Positions 15,997-27,700 of a DNA stretch of 64,000 bases are shown one piece after another (within the stretch, counting starts at the first letter, position 1; each line of letters begins with the position of its first letter). This stretch comes from Cyclobacteriaceae bacterium (GTDB lineage: Bacteria; Bacteroidota; Bacteroidia; Cytophagales; Cyclobacteriaceae), in contig JAHBTX010000001.1 of NCBI GenBank assembly GCA_019638395.1, forward strand, positions 372,001 through 436,000, read 5' to 3'. Both the position numbers and the translations under genes were made by a program. Under the pieces are notes generated by a model, which had not been told where the DNA came from, searched no databases, and saw only the letters and a program-made list of their open reading frames with translations.

Positions 15997-17172
15997 GTCA
16001 TATCTAATGGTTTCCGGATGGAAAGTCAACCACGAGTGCCAGAACTCCTGATACCCCTGAACAGACTTTAATTGTGAACCTTGCAATTGGCCTTCCACGC
16101 ACCTACCCTGCCAATTCCACGTTGAAGAGGTCTGCACATCTTTCAATTCATTGTTATGAATTTTAAAGCTAAGACTATCCCGATTCCATACGTTAAAAGA
16201 AATGCTGTCGGGTTGCAGCGCAATTAAAACATGCGTTTCGCCAACAGCATCGTTGATTACTTTTTGTTGAAGCAGATCATTCCAATCGTAGGCTTTCGAA
16301 ATTTCGCCTTGCTGTATTCCTACCACCCACGACTTTTCCTGCCATGATAAACTATCGCGTTTCTCAAGGCTGCTCTCCATTGTGCCTTCATCGTATTTAT
16401 CAAGCACAGCATAAGCATCTTTAAAGATACTATCTGGTTGCAGCACTAATGTATTAGGATGTTGATCAAGCCAGGCGCGCAAACTCATTTGCTCCGAAGG
16501 TAATTCTTCCAGCATTGTTCCTTTAAGTGGCCCAACAATAGCTTCACCATTTGCCTGACGCCACCAGCTTTTTGTTCGGGCATCTTCAAACATGGCATTG
16601 AAATGGTCCATTCCTACCAGTCTGAAATTTTCCAGCTCACCGTTGACCTGTGGTTTAAAAGCCCGACCTGTACGACACACGGTGCAATAGGTAATCATCA
16701 CGGGCTCACCCCCAATTGTATCGCGCACCTGGTGGTGGTAGCCGATAACTTCAATGGGATATGCGCGCGCTTGTTGGTTTACCACCACGCCCAACACCAG
16801 TTTATCATTTTCAACCTTGTTTTCAGTTGCATTCAGAAAAGTGATGGTACGTGGTTGCTTAAACATGGCATCGGCCCGCATGCGGTGATTAACCTGATAA
16901 TACACCATGAGGTATAAAAGAAACAAAGCAATCAACGTAACCCGTTGACTGGTGGTGCCAAAAAAAATAAATTTATAAACCGGATACGCTACCAACAGTA
17001 ACCCTATAAGCCGTAGGTAAACAAGATTATTTACAAGCCAATATGCAAAGTTAACAGATTCCTCGCGCTGACTTCCCGGAAACGGCATGATGTAATAAAT
17101 ACTAGCTACCTCGAACCCAATGAGCACGAGAACTCCTGAAATTAAAAGTGCGTATGGTATAAAATTTTTCAT
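15985..17172 (-). CDS. DUF3179 membrane-anchored protein
   Basis: The 395-residue protein has three or four N-terminal membrane helices (within residues 1-92) and then a DUF3179 domain. The domain shows its typical pattern: LGVVVNQQARAYPIEVIGYH, then GGEPVMITYCTVCRTGRAF, whose two cysteines three apart could bind metal or heme, and LVGMDHFNAMFEDARTKSWW. The activity of DUF3179 is not established. Its ATG directly abuts the glpD stop (TAG then ATG), so it is co-translated with the glycerol operon. A link to respiratory electron transfer from GlpD is conceivable but unproven. Confidence 0.8.
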   Translation of the reverse strand: MKNFIPYALLISGVLVLIGFEVASIYYIMPFPGSQREESVNFAYWLVNNLVYLRLIGLLLVAYPVYKFIFFGTTSQRVTLIALFLLYLMVYYQVNHRMRADAMFKQPRTITFLNATENKVENDKLVLGVVVNQQARAYPIEVIGYHHQVRDTIGGEPVMITYCTVCRTGRAFKPQVNGELENFRLVGMDHFNAMFEDARTKSWWRQANGEAIVGPLKGTMLEELPSEQMSLRAWLDQHPNTLVLQPDSIFKDAYAVLDKYDEGTMESSLEKRDSLSWQEKSWVVGIQQGEISKAYDWNDLLQQKVINDAVGETHVLIALQPDSISFNVWNRDSLSFKIHNNELKDVQTSSTWNWQGRCVEGQLQGSQLKSVQGYQEFWHSWLTFHPETIRYDLKQ

Positions 17173-18795
17173 CTATTCAAATCTGATTACTTCGGCCAAA
17201 GCTTGTTCTGCTATTTGTGTTTGTTTGGCTTTTTCTTCGTTACTCCAATTAAATTCAGATGCAAAGTACGCGATTACAGCCTGTAAATTGCGCATCATTT
17301 TAGGATGATTAAAATACAAAAGTCCGCTTCTGCGATTAATAAAATCCAGCGGTGTAATGGCCATTTCGTTTTGAACGGCATACCAGGCTTTGGCTAACAC
17401 TAAATCTTGTTCAGGCTCACTGGTTTGATGTTGCTCCAAATACGCAACAATTGCCTTCGACTGTGTTCCATATAAGTGAACCAGGTTGGTTGCTTCATTA
17501 CCACGCTGATTAAGTGTTCCTAATTTACCAGCTAACTCAGTCTCTAATTTTCTTACTTCTGAGTACTCGGTAAAATCACCACCGGGTAAAATCATTTTAT
17601 CGGTAGTGCAAGATTTCAGGTCACGATCTTCAAACTGTTGATCTATTACTTTATCAACAACCCGTTCGGCCATTTTACGATAGCCGGTAAGTTTACCGCC
17701 CGCTATAGAAATTAAACCTGTGGACGATTCGAAAATCTCATCCTTGCGGGATAACTCCGAAGCCGACTTTCCTTCCTCATGAATCAAGGGGCGTAAACCA
17801 GCCCAACTGGACTCTACATCGGCAAGTGTAAGCAAAACCGAAGGAAAAGTTTCATTCACGGCATGTAGAATATAATTCACATCATCGCGGGTAGCCAACA
17901 CCACATTCTTATCACCCTGATAGTCGGTATCGGTTGTACCGATATAGGTAACACGACCACGCGGAATTGCAAAAATCATTCGGCCATCTGGCACATCGAA
18001 GTAAATGGCTTGCCGTACGGGCAACCGGTGAAACGGCACTACAATGTGTACACCCTTAGTAAGGTGTAACTGTTTACCTTGCCGCGATTGATTGATAACC
18101 CGAAGCTCATCTACCCAGGGGCCGGTAGCATTTACAATTACTTTAGCATCTACAGAAAATGTGCTTCCGGTAACACGATCAACCAACATGGCTCCGGAAA
18201 CTTTATTGTTTGTGTAAACAAATTCTGTTACTTCAGTATAATTCGAAACACATGCACCCTTCTGCGAAGCCAGTTTGATTATTTCAATGGTAAGTCTGGC
18301 ATCGTCCGTTCTATATTCTGCATAAACAGCACCGCCCTTTACATCATCATTTTTTAGCAGCGGTTCATGATTTAATGTTTGCAATCGCGTAAGCATTTTA
18401 CGTTGATCTTCAGGCTTAACACCTGCCAGCCAATCGTAAATTTTTAATCCGATAGACGTAAGCCAGTAGCCAAGTCCGCGCTTCTCGTAAAGTGGCAACA
18501 ACATCTTTTCAGGAACCACCAGATGTGGCGCGAGTTTATGAACAATGGCTCGTTCGCTGCCCACTTCTTTTACCAATGCAAACTCCAATTGCTTGAGGTA
18601 GCGAAGACCACCATGAATTAATTTGGTAGATCGGCTACTCGTGCCGGATGCAAAATCTTCTTTCTCTACAAGAGCAGTTTTAAGACCCCGTGCTGCAGCA
18701 TCCAGGGCAATACCAGCACCGGTTATTCCACCACCAATTACCAACAGATCGAATTGATTGGACTGAAGTGCAATAAGGTTTGCTGCGCGGTTCAT
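17173..18795 (-). CDS. glpD: FAD-dependent glycerol-3-phosphate dehydrogenase
   Basis: GlpD oxidises glycerol 3-phosphate to dihydroxyacetone phosphate and passes electrons to quinone at the inner membrane. The 540-residue protein has the FAD-binding Rossmann motif VIGGGITGAGIALDAAARG near residue 20, followed by the family stretch FASGTSSRSTKLIHGGLRYL. The second FAD motif, SIAGGKLTGYRKMAE, occurs around residues 365-380, and a C-terminal helical domain follows. Length is normal for the aerobic enzyme. The gene starts 2 nt after glpK and its stop directly abuts the DUF3179 start. Confidence 0.93.
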   Translation of the reverse strand: MNRAANLIALQSNQFDLLVIGGGITGAGIALDAAARGLKTALVEKEDFASGTSSRSTKLIHGGLRYLKQLEFALVKEVGSERAIVHKLAPHLVVPEKMLLPLYEKRGLGYWLTSIGLKIYDWLAGVKPEDQRKMLTRLQTLNHEPLLKNDDVKGGAVYAEYRTDDARLTIEIIKLASQKGACVSNYTEVTEFVYTNNKVSGAMLVDRVTGSTFSVDAKVIVNATGPWVDELRVINQSRQGKQLHLTKGVHIVVPFHRLPVRQAIYFDVPDGRMIFAIPRGRVTYIGTTDTDYQGDKNVVLATRDDVNYILHAVNETFPSVLLTLADVESSWAGLRPLIHEEGKSASELSRKDEIFESSTGLISIAGGKLTGYRKMAERVVDKVIDQQFEDRDLKSCTTDKMILPGGDFTEYSEVRKLETELAGKLGTLNQRGNEATNLVHLYGTQSKAIVAYLEQHQTSEPEQDLVLAKAWYAVQNEMAITPLDFINRRSGLLYFNHPKMMRNLQAVIAYFASEFNWSNEEKAKQTQIAEQALAEVIRFE

Positions 18796-18797
18796 AT

Positions 18798-20699
<1,902 letters not shown>

Positions 20700-20700
<1 letters not shown>

Positions 20701-21110
20701 TAGCCGTACACTTTACCCGATGTAACAATTTCGTTCAAAATATCTTTACGTTCCTCCTGCAACCTTTGATACATTGAAAGTATCAGTGCTTCATATTCCA
20801 AAATATCGGTATTGCTCCTCCCGTAAATCGGAATTCCGGTGGTGGTAATTTGAAATTGTAATACTAGTGTAGCCTGATTTAAATGAATTAAATCAGCATC
20901 CTTATTTAAAGCTATTTCTATTTTTGATTTTAAATTATATAGCTCCAAATTACTTAGTTTGACTTCGTAGGGAGTTAAGAATGCAATATCCACATCGCTG
21001 TTTAACGAGTGCGATCCTTCAGCCTGGCTCCCGAAAAGATAGATAGCCCGTACGGGTGGCACATGATCCACGATTAACTGGATTATTTTATTGATTTCAA
21101 TTTTTTTCAT
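20700..21110 (-). CDS. mntA: MntA-like nucleotidyltransferase antitoxin
   Basis: The 136-residue protein has the minimal nucleotidyltransferase motif GSX10DXD (Gly27-Ser28 to Asp39 and Asp41, in LFGSQAEGSHSLNSDVD) and the third acidic residue in NKDADLIHL. MntA proteins transfer AMP to the partner HepT. The pair sits inside the glycerol operon between glpF and glpK. A TATCTTTA box shortly upstream (21115-21122) may be its own promoter, one base from the -7 consensus. Confidence 0.9.
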
Positions 21111-21151
21111 CTTTTAAAGATACCAAACAAATTAAAATATAGCCCAATTCA

Positions 21152-21856
21152 TCAAAACACCATCAAATAAATCAGAGCACCCATCACTCCACCCACTATC
21201 GGGCCTACTACCGGAATCCAGGCATATCCCCAATCGGAAGAACCCTTGCCAGCAATTGGTAACAATGCATGTGCGATGCGGGGACCTAAATCGCGAGCCG
21301 GATTGATAGCAAAGCCTGTTGTACCACCTAATCCTAACCCAATTAGTGAAATTAGTAATCCAACCACTAAAGGCTTTAAGCCTTGCGTAAATTCATTCAC
21401 ACCGATATAAAGTATTCCGAATATCAAAACTGCTGTGGCTATTACTTCACTTATCAAATTAAAAGTAGTATTTCTAATAGCAGGGCCGGTAGCGAAAACA
21501 GCCAGCTTTGCACCAGAATCAGAAGTTGTTTTCCAATGTGGAAAATAATGTAGCCACACCAAAATTGCACCAGCAAATGCGCCAGCCAATTGAGATAAGA
21601 TATAGCCGAATACCATACTCCATTCAAAATCGCCATGCATGGCTAACCCAATCGTAACAGCAGGGTTTAAATGAGCACCACTAATATCACCCACTGCATA
21701 AATGGCAAACGTAACCGCCAAGCCCCATGTAAGACATATGGTAAGCCAGCCTGCATTTTCAGCTTTGGTACCCTTTAATACCACACCGGCTACTACACCT
21801 TCGCCTAATAAAATGAGTAACAGGGTTCCTAAAAATTCTCCGAGGTAGGGATTCAT
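21152..21856 (-). CDS. glpF: Aquaglyceroporin, glycerol uptake facilitator
   Basis: A 234-residue MIP-family channel with six membrane helices and both pore motifs, HLNPAVTIG (NPA at 64-66) and FAINPARDLGPR (NPA at 185-187). The aspartate directly after the second NPAR marks glycerol facilitators rather than strict water channels. It lets glycerol diffuse across the inner membrane, where glycerol kinase traps it. It precedes mntA by 41 nt and follows an MFS gene by 54 nt. Confidence 0.92.
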   Translation of the reverse strand: MNPYLGEFLGTLLLILLGEGVVAGVVLKGTKAENAGWLTICLTWGLAVTFAIYAVGDISGAHLNPAVTIGLAMHGDFEWSMVFGYILSQLAGAFAGAILVWLHYFPHWKTTSDSGAKLAVFATGPAIRNTTFNLISEVIATAVLIFGILYIGVNEFTQGLKPLVVGLLISLIGLGLGGTTGFAINPARDLGPRIAHALLPIAGKGSSDWGYAWIPVVGPIVGGVMGALIYLMVF

Positions 21857-21910
21857 AATTTCAATTTGATAAGTTGAAAATTCGACAATTTGAAAATCTA
21901 AAACAATGGC

Positions 21911-23236
21911 TTAATGACCACCGGATTGTGTGATTGAAATCTCTCCGGAAGGTTTTTCAGATTTTATAAATAAGGTTGCGAGTGCAGCTAAGATCAACAG
22001 CACACCCGCAAATACAATCGCATTACCCGCATTGTTACCCAGAAAGTTTTGAAGTATATAACCAAAGGTTACATTTTGAAGAATCATGGGTATAACGATC
22101 ATCATGTTTACAATACCCATGTAAACCCCATAGCGCTCTTTGGGTATTGCATTTACCACCAGTAAGTATGGAATACCCATCATGCTGGCCCAACCTATAC
22201 CAAAACCAGTGATAGCCGGAAACAATAAGTATTTGTTTTCAATGAAAGGAAAAATTAAAAAGCCGACCGATGCTAACACCAGGCAAACAAAGTGTACCAC
22301 TTTAGGAGATGATTTTTTCACAAACCAAACCAGTGTAAAGGCACTTAAGAATGTGATAATGTTATACCAACCATTCACCAAGCCCGTCCAGCTAACAGCT
22401 TGTTCGTAAATCTCGCTTTTGGTATCGGTTGTATTCCAAACAGAAAGCGCGATACTTTTGGATGCATTCTGCCAATAACAAAATAAAGCATACCATTGAA
22501 ATAAATACACCAAAGCCAGTTGCCACATTACTTTGGGCATGCTTGTTATTGCTTTCGCGATTTCGATAAACGGAGTAAGCACATTGAGTTTGTTAGCCTT
22601 CATGTGTGCTAACTCTTGCGCTGACGGTGGTATTTCAGGAGTAGTATGCATGCTCCACCAAATAGAAGCGATGGAACAAAACGCACCAAAAAAGAATGAG
22701 GCATACACCCACGTAGGTAACGCACCTGTTTTTCCCACTATCAACAATGGAAATATAAAAAGTGAAATATTTGCTAATGTTTGTCCAAACCCGGTAAAAA
22801 AACTTTGCGCCTGAAACCCAACCGGCTGTTGCTCATCATTCAACTTATCGGCAACAAATGCCCGATAAGGCTCCATAGCGGTGTTGTTACCTACATCCAG
22901 AATCCAAAGCAACCCTACTGCCATCCACAAGGCACTGCTAAAGGGATAAAAAAACAAGGCAATGCTGCACAGCAACGCACCAATAAAGAAGTAAGGCTTC
23001 CTCCGGCCAAAGCGCGGACTCCACGTTTTATCACTCATCGCACCAATTATAGGCTGCACAATCAAACCGGTTACCGGACCGGCCAGATTGAGGATAGGAA
23101 TCTCGTGCGGTTGCGCTCCCAACATATCATAAATCGGGTTAACCGCACTTTGTTGTAATCCAAAGCTATATTGAATCCCAAAGAAGCCAAGATTCATATT
23201 GATGATCTGGGCAAAGGTTAGGTTGGGTTTTTGCAT
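21911..23236 (-). CDS. MFS transporter of the GPH/SLC45-like sugar type
   Basis: The 441-residue protein has 12 predicted helices. The loop after the second helix reads GAMSDKTWSPRFGRRKPYFFIG, where GRRKPY is characteristic of disaccharide/H+ symporters related to SLC45. It is a clear paralogue of the MFS gene at 43490: both share the pattern MxxGFxGIQxxFxLQ, the TGxIxQPIIGxxSD loop and the late GWASMMGIPYLL/MAWASILAMPYAI stretch. Maltose or another glucoside is a likely substrate because of the neighbouring enzymes, but it also stands first in front of the glycerol genes. A candidate promoter (TTG-N20-TATCTTTC, 23284-23254) lies 17 nt upstream. Confidence 0.82.
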   Translation of the reverse strand: MQKPNLTFAQIINMNLGFFGIQYSFGLQQSAVNPIYDMLGAQPHEIPILNLAGPVTGLIVQPIIGAMSDKTWSPRFGRRKPYFFIGALLCSIALFFYPFSSALWMAVGLLWILDVGNNTAMEPYRAFVADKLNDEQQPVGFQAQSFFTGFGQTLANISLFIFPLLIVGKTGALPTWVYASFFFGAFCSIASIWWSMHTTPEIPPSAQELAHMKANKLNVLTPFIEIAKAITSMPKVMWQLALVYLFQWYALFCYWQNASKSIALSVWNTTDTKSEIYEQAVSWTGLVNGWYNIITFLSAFTLVWFVKKSSPKVVHFVCLVLASVGFLIFPFIENKYLLFPAITGFGIGWASMMGIPYLLVVNAIPKERYGVYMGIVNMMIVIPMILQNVTFGYILQNFLGNNAGNAIVFAGVLLILAALATLFIKSEKPSGEISITQSGGH

Positions 23237-23253
23237 GGCTGGTAGATTCTCTT

Positions 23254-23284
23254 GAAAGATAATCCACTCGCCTCATCAAAGCAA
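23254..23284 (-). promoter_or_regulatory. Candidate promoter of the MFS/glp run
   Basis: On the minus strand, TTG (23284-23282), a 20-nt spacer and TATCTTTC (23261-23254), one mismatch from TAnnTTTG. It lies 17 nt before the MFS start codon. Confidence 0.35.
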
Positions 23285-23308
23285 TTCTTGTATAGCAGTT
23301 GACCTACC

Positions 23309-24628
23309 CTATTTTTTTGTTTGAATTTTCTTTCTAATAAACGCGCCTAATGCAGCCCCCTCTACTTTTCCAACTTCACATGCAGGTGTATAATGAATTC
23401 CACCATAAAAACGACTTACTGCAGCCTCATCAGCAGCATGTTTAAAAGATGTAAACGACCGAGGCTTCAGCCCAAATTCAATCTCTGTTGAATCGGTAAA
23501 AGCAAACGAATCTCCAAAAACTCCGGTAAGTGCATCTGCTGCGGCTGCAGAAATTACACTGTGTCCACTGGTATATTCAGGAAATGGCGGAGTTTGCAGC
23601 GTGGGTACCCAGTTCTCGTCAATATATTGATTGATGTACGTTTCAGGACGAATTAAAAGACTTCTATACTTTTCGTCCCAGCAACTAATAAAGCCATCCA
23701 CCAATGACAATGCAACGCGCACATAAGCCTCAGCAGATTTTACAACACCTGCATTTGATTTACGGCATGCGGTTGCAGTGATATTAATCCAATGGCCACC
23801 GGGTGATATTTTTTTTGTAGCAAACATCACATGTCCTTTTACATTCATCATAAAAGGGTTGCAGTCCCAGAAGAAGGCTATTTCGCGTTGCTCATCAGTT
23901 AGCTTATTACCAGCTTCATAAACAGCATAAGCTTCCTTATAAAAATCACTTCCTTTAACAGAAGAGAACGGTGTAGGTGGCGGGGGTGCGAACTGAGCCG
24001 CTGAGTCAATCACAAAAGTTCTGATTTTATTCCAGTGGGGCTCTACAGCATCCATGTATGCCGGTGGCGTTGGCTTCCAGGTTGCCGGATTGTTAGAGAT
24101 AGAATATTTCGGAAATGACCGTGATTGTTTATAGTTGTCTTTTGAAGACCATGCCAGTACATGGTCGGCCACCTTATTGCCATACTCGATGGAGCGATGC
24201 AGTACATCTGGTGGCACCTCAGCCTCTTTAATTTCTTGCATTAGTTGCGCATAGTATGCATCCATTTTATCCTCAGAAAATACCAAGGTACGACCTACTT
24301 TAAACATAGCTTGCATAGAGGCTATTGGATAGCAATATTCAAGACCAGCCTCAGGCTTAGGTACCTCAGTTAGTCCATTAAGCTGACCAGCCAGTGAAAT
24401 ATAGGAGCTATCCTGATGGATACCGGCTTCGTAGGCCGCAATTGTAGAATAGGCATAAATACGACTGGCAACAGGCGGAGAAAAGATATCGTGAACAATT
24501 ACATCTGTGATTTGCTTGAGCGTGCGGTGGAGGAATTCGGGTTGTTGAACCTTGTACTTATATTCGCTGGAAATGTTATTGCAAGAGATAAGTATGAAAA
24601 TAACAACTAAATACCGAACTGATTTCAT
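23309..24628 (-). CDS. Vanadium-dependent haloperoxidase-like lipoprotein (PAP2 fold)
   Basis: The 439-residue protein has a lipobox (FILISC, Cys16), so it is a lipoprotein. The acid-phosphatase/haloperoxidase motifs are KYRSLLIRPETY (K-x6-RP), YTSGHSVISAAA (the PSGH motif with Thr for Pro, His356) and SRFYGGIHYTP (SRxxxGxH, His412). The aspartate that normally follows four residues after the last His is replaced (H-Y-T-P-A), so the vanadate or phosphate pocket may differ. Either a haloperoxidase or a phosphatase is possible. It is downstream of, and co-directional with, the CRTAC1-like trio, from which a hairpin and a promoter box separate it. Confidence 0.8.
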   Translation of the reverse strand: MKSVRYLVVIFILISCNNISSEYKYKVQQPEFLHRTLKQITDVIVHDIFSPPVASRIYAYSTIAAYEAGIHQDSSYISLAGQLNGLTEVPKPEAGLEYCYPIASMQAMFKVGRTLVFSEDKMDAYYAQLMQEIKEAEVPPDVLHRSIEYGNKVADHVLAWSSKDNYKQSRSFPKYSISNNPATWKPTPPAYMDAVEPHWNKIRTFVIDSAAQFAPPPPTPFSSVKGSDFYKEAYAVYEAGNKLTDEQREIAFFWDCNPFMMNVKGHVMFATKKISPGGHWINITATACRKSNAGVVKSAEAYVRVALSLVDGFISCWDEKYRSLLIRPETYINQYIDENWVPTLQTPPFPEYTSGHSVISAAAADALTGVFGDSFAFTDSTEIEFGLKPRSFTSFKHAADEAAVSRFYGGIHYTPACEVGKVEGAALGAFIRKKIQTKK

Positions 24629-24656
24629 TTTACTAAAATTTATATATGCGTTATAA

Positions 24657-24677
24657 AATTAGAACGAAGTTCTAATT
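24657..24677 (-). terminator. Hairpin between the CRTAC1-like operon and the haloperoxidase-like gene
   Basis: AATTAGAAC and GTTCTAATT pair perfectly (9 bp) around a 3-nt loop and, on the minus strand, run into TTTTATAA. It may be a weak terminator for the CRTAC1-like genes. It also falls about 10 nt downstream of the start expected from the box at 24692-24699, so it could instead be a leader hairpin. Confidence 0.5.
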
Positions 24678-24691
24678 ATGGTATAGAAAGT

Positions 24692-24699
24692 CAAAATTA
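24692..24699 (-). promoter_or_regulatory. Candidate -7 box of the haloperoxidase-like gene
   Basis: On the minus strand TAATTTTG is a perfect TAnnTTTG. CTG, one base from TTG, lies 18 nt upstream. The gene starts 63 nt downstream. Confidence 0.4.
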
Positions 24700-24724
24700 T
24701 TATATAAGTCTATGGAACAGAAAG

Positions 24725-27700
24725 TTAGTTATTTTTAAATGCTAAGATTGAATCATTATTGCGCGCCACCAAGTACAATTTACCATTCATAGTCTTCAAT
24801 GATTTAATTTGGCGTCCTTCCCCCATAGTAACAAAACCCGACTTTAATGGCGGAATTGAATTAAAATTACCTTGTCCGTCTCCTATCAACATTAAACCAA
24901 CACCTGCGTCATAAGATCCAAAATCAGGTTGGGTTGCACTAAAGTTTCCAGATAAGAGTAAATCTTCATATCCATCATGATTTAAATCCGAAATCTCAAT
25001 AGCAAATACAGGAAAATATTGAGCCTCCATTGGTAACGGATTAACTTTATAAGAATCTCCATCCGAAAGGAGTAAAACAGACCTTAATTCTTCAATACTC
25101 ATTCTGGCTGAGTTTCCCTTTTGATTTGGGCTGATAATATCTTCAAGTTTTACATCACGGTACGATTTATAATTAGGAAATTTTTTCTTTAACATAGGTA
25201 TCTGCTTTATCAGTTGATCTCGTGATGCGAAAGGATAGTTTCGATCGTTATTGTAGTAAACCAAAATATGATCCGATCCTCCATTTGAATCAAAATCACC
25301 TACATACATAAGAAGTGGCTTTACCAAACTGGCTCTCACTCTTGAATTAAGTCCTAGGTTTCCAATAACAAAATCAGGTTTACCATCTTTATTAAAATCG
25401 GAAGATTGTATAACGTTCCAGAACCCATTTGTTTTCTCAAAACCAAACTCATTAGTTATATTCAAAAAGCTATGGTCAGGGTTCTGAATTAGAATTGTAA
25501 TGGGCATCCACTCACCTACCAGTATCAAGTCGGGTAGTTCATCTAAATTGATATCCTTCCAAATTGCATCCTTTACCATACCAGGCCGAATTCGGGTTGG
25601 ATTATTAAATACGCTAGTACCGAGCCAATTGATTGCGGGTTCATATATACCCTTTCCATTATTAACCATAAGATAGCTAACTGGGCTCATTCCATAAAGA
25701 AAGGGCATTACAGATGCCCCAATAAACAAATCAATATCACCATCTAAATCATAGTCCTGTGGTTTCACGCAGGAGGCGTTTATAAAAATATTTGTAAATG
25801 CATGAGGCGAATATTGAAAATATCCCTTCCCGTTATTTAGATAAAGTCTTGGTGCAATTCTGTCGCGTTCATCCTTTGCTTCGTGTCCGCCAGCTACTAT
25901 GATCAAATCCAAATCATGATCACCATCTGCATCAAAAAAAGCGGCATCCACATCTTCTGAATCCTTATGTAGCGTAAAATCTGAAGATGTTAACAGTCTG
26001 AAAGTTTCATTTTTTTCTTGAACATAAATTGAACCAGCTTGCCCTTTCGCACCACCGACAAAAAAATCATCGAGTCCATCGCCATTAATATCACCCACTG
26101 CTAAACATGGGCCTTCTTTCGTTAGCATATGTGGAATAAGAGATTCACGATTAAAAGCATTAAAATCATCTTCATAATGAAGAATTGGCAGGATTGAAAA
26201 AGGTTGCAGTATTACTCCTTGATTATGAATTGCCGAGTAAATTTTATCGGGATTGTATTGGATAGATACGGTACCCGGTCGAACAACTGTATCTTGTTGA
26301 AATCCACCCGGCCATACTACTTTAATAAGCACAGAATCTACATTTGCACCCAGTCCAAAGGAAAGTGAATAGTCGGATGAAGAATACCACCCACGTGTTG
26401 GATATAGTTCTTGAACCTGTTCAATATCATTGGCTTTTACGATAACTTTTGTACCGATACCGAATTTATTAGCCTCTAGAGAATTCGCCAGTAATTTCAC
26501 TTTTACGAATTTATTTACATTTGAATTATTTCTATAGACAAGTGCTTCCTCATTAATTTGATTTACAACTAAATCAAGATCACCATCATTGTCTAAATCG
26601 CTATAGGCAGCACCTGTAGAAAACCCAGGTAGTTCCAAACCCCATTCGAAAGTTTCGTCTATAAAAGTGAGGTTTCGGTTATTTTTAAAAATAAAATTAC
26701 TCACTTTTCCTGGAGGCATTAAACTTAAGAGATGGTTAGCATCCAGTTGTGAATTTTGGGACGAATCATTATTTATAAAATTGATATAATCTAGGTCATT
26801 AGGCCTTCTAACAATTCCATTTGATATAAATAGATCTTTAAAGCCATCTCCATCAAAATCTGCTACCAAAGGGCACCAACTCCAATCTGTAGCTTCAATT
26901 CCAGCCACCTGTGCTATGTCGGAGAAAACCAACCTACCAGAGTCAATTGTACCACGATTTAACTGAAAAGTATTTCTTGATACTTGTTTACCATAGCCAA
27001 AACTTAATTTGAATTTATATACTTCATAGCTATCTTCACCGGCTGAAGTTTTAATTACTGCTTCATCTCGTGGTAGCATATCTGTTGTAATTATATCCGG
27101 CCATAAATCATTATTGACATCTGCAATTTCGTTACCCATACTAAATCTGCTTGTATGCGCTAAACTCAAAATACTTGTTTCCTTAAAGGATCCATCTCGT
27201 TGATTTATATATAGATAGTCATTTTCATGAAAGTCGTTTGAAACATAGATGTCAGGAAATCCATCGCGATTTAAGTCAGAAATTCCAATACCTAAGCCAT
27301 AACCAATTTGGCTCGATAGAATCCCTGATGATTGAGTAACATCAATAAATTTTGTGATGCCGGTTTCAATAAGTTGATTTTTAAACAATTTATCACCGGC
27401 TAAGGAGTCTTCTTGGTAACGAAGTTTAGCCTGACCATATGAACGAGCTGAATGAACTGAATGGTTAAGCAAATACATATCAAGATCACCATCGAGGTCA
27501 TAGTCAAAAAAAGCAGCTTGAGTTGAAAAACCTTTAAAGTAAATTCCTAATTCAACGCTACTTTCTGTAAAGGTTAGGTCGCCATTATTAATAAAGAGTT
27601 GATTGTATCCATTAAACTTTTTGTAATTTCCAACCCCACAAACATAGATATCCAACCAACCATCGGCATTTACATCAGCCATTGTCACTCCAGTTGTCCA

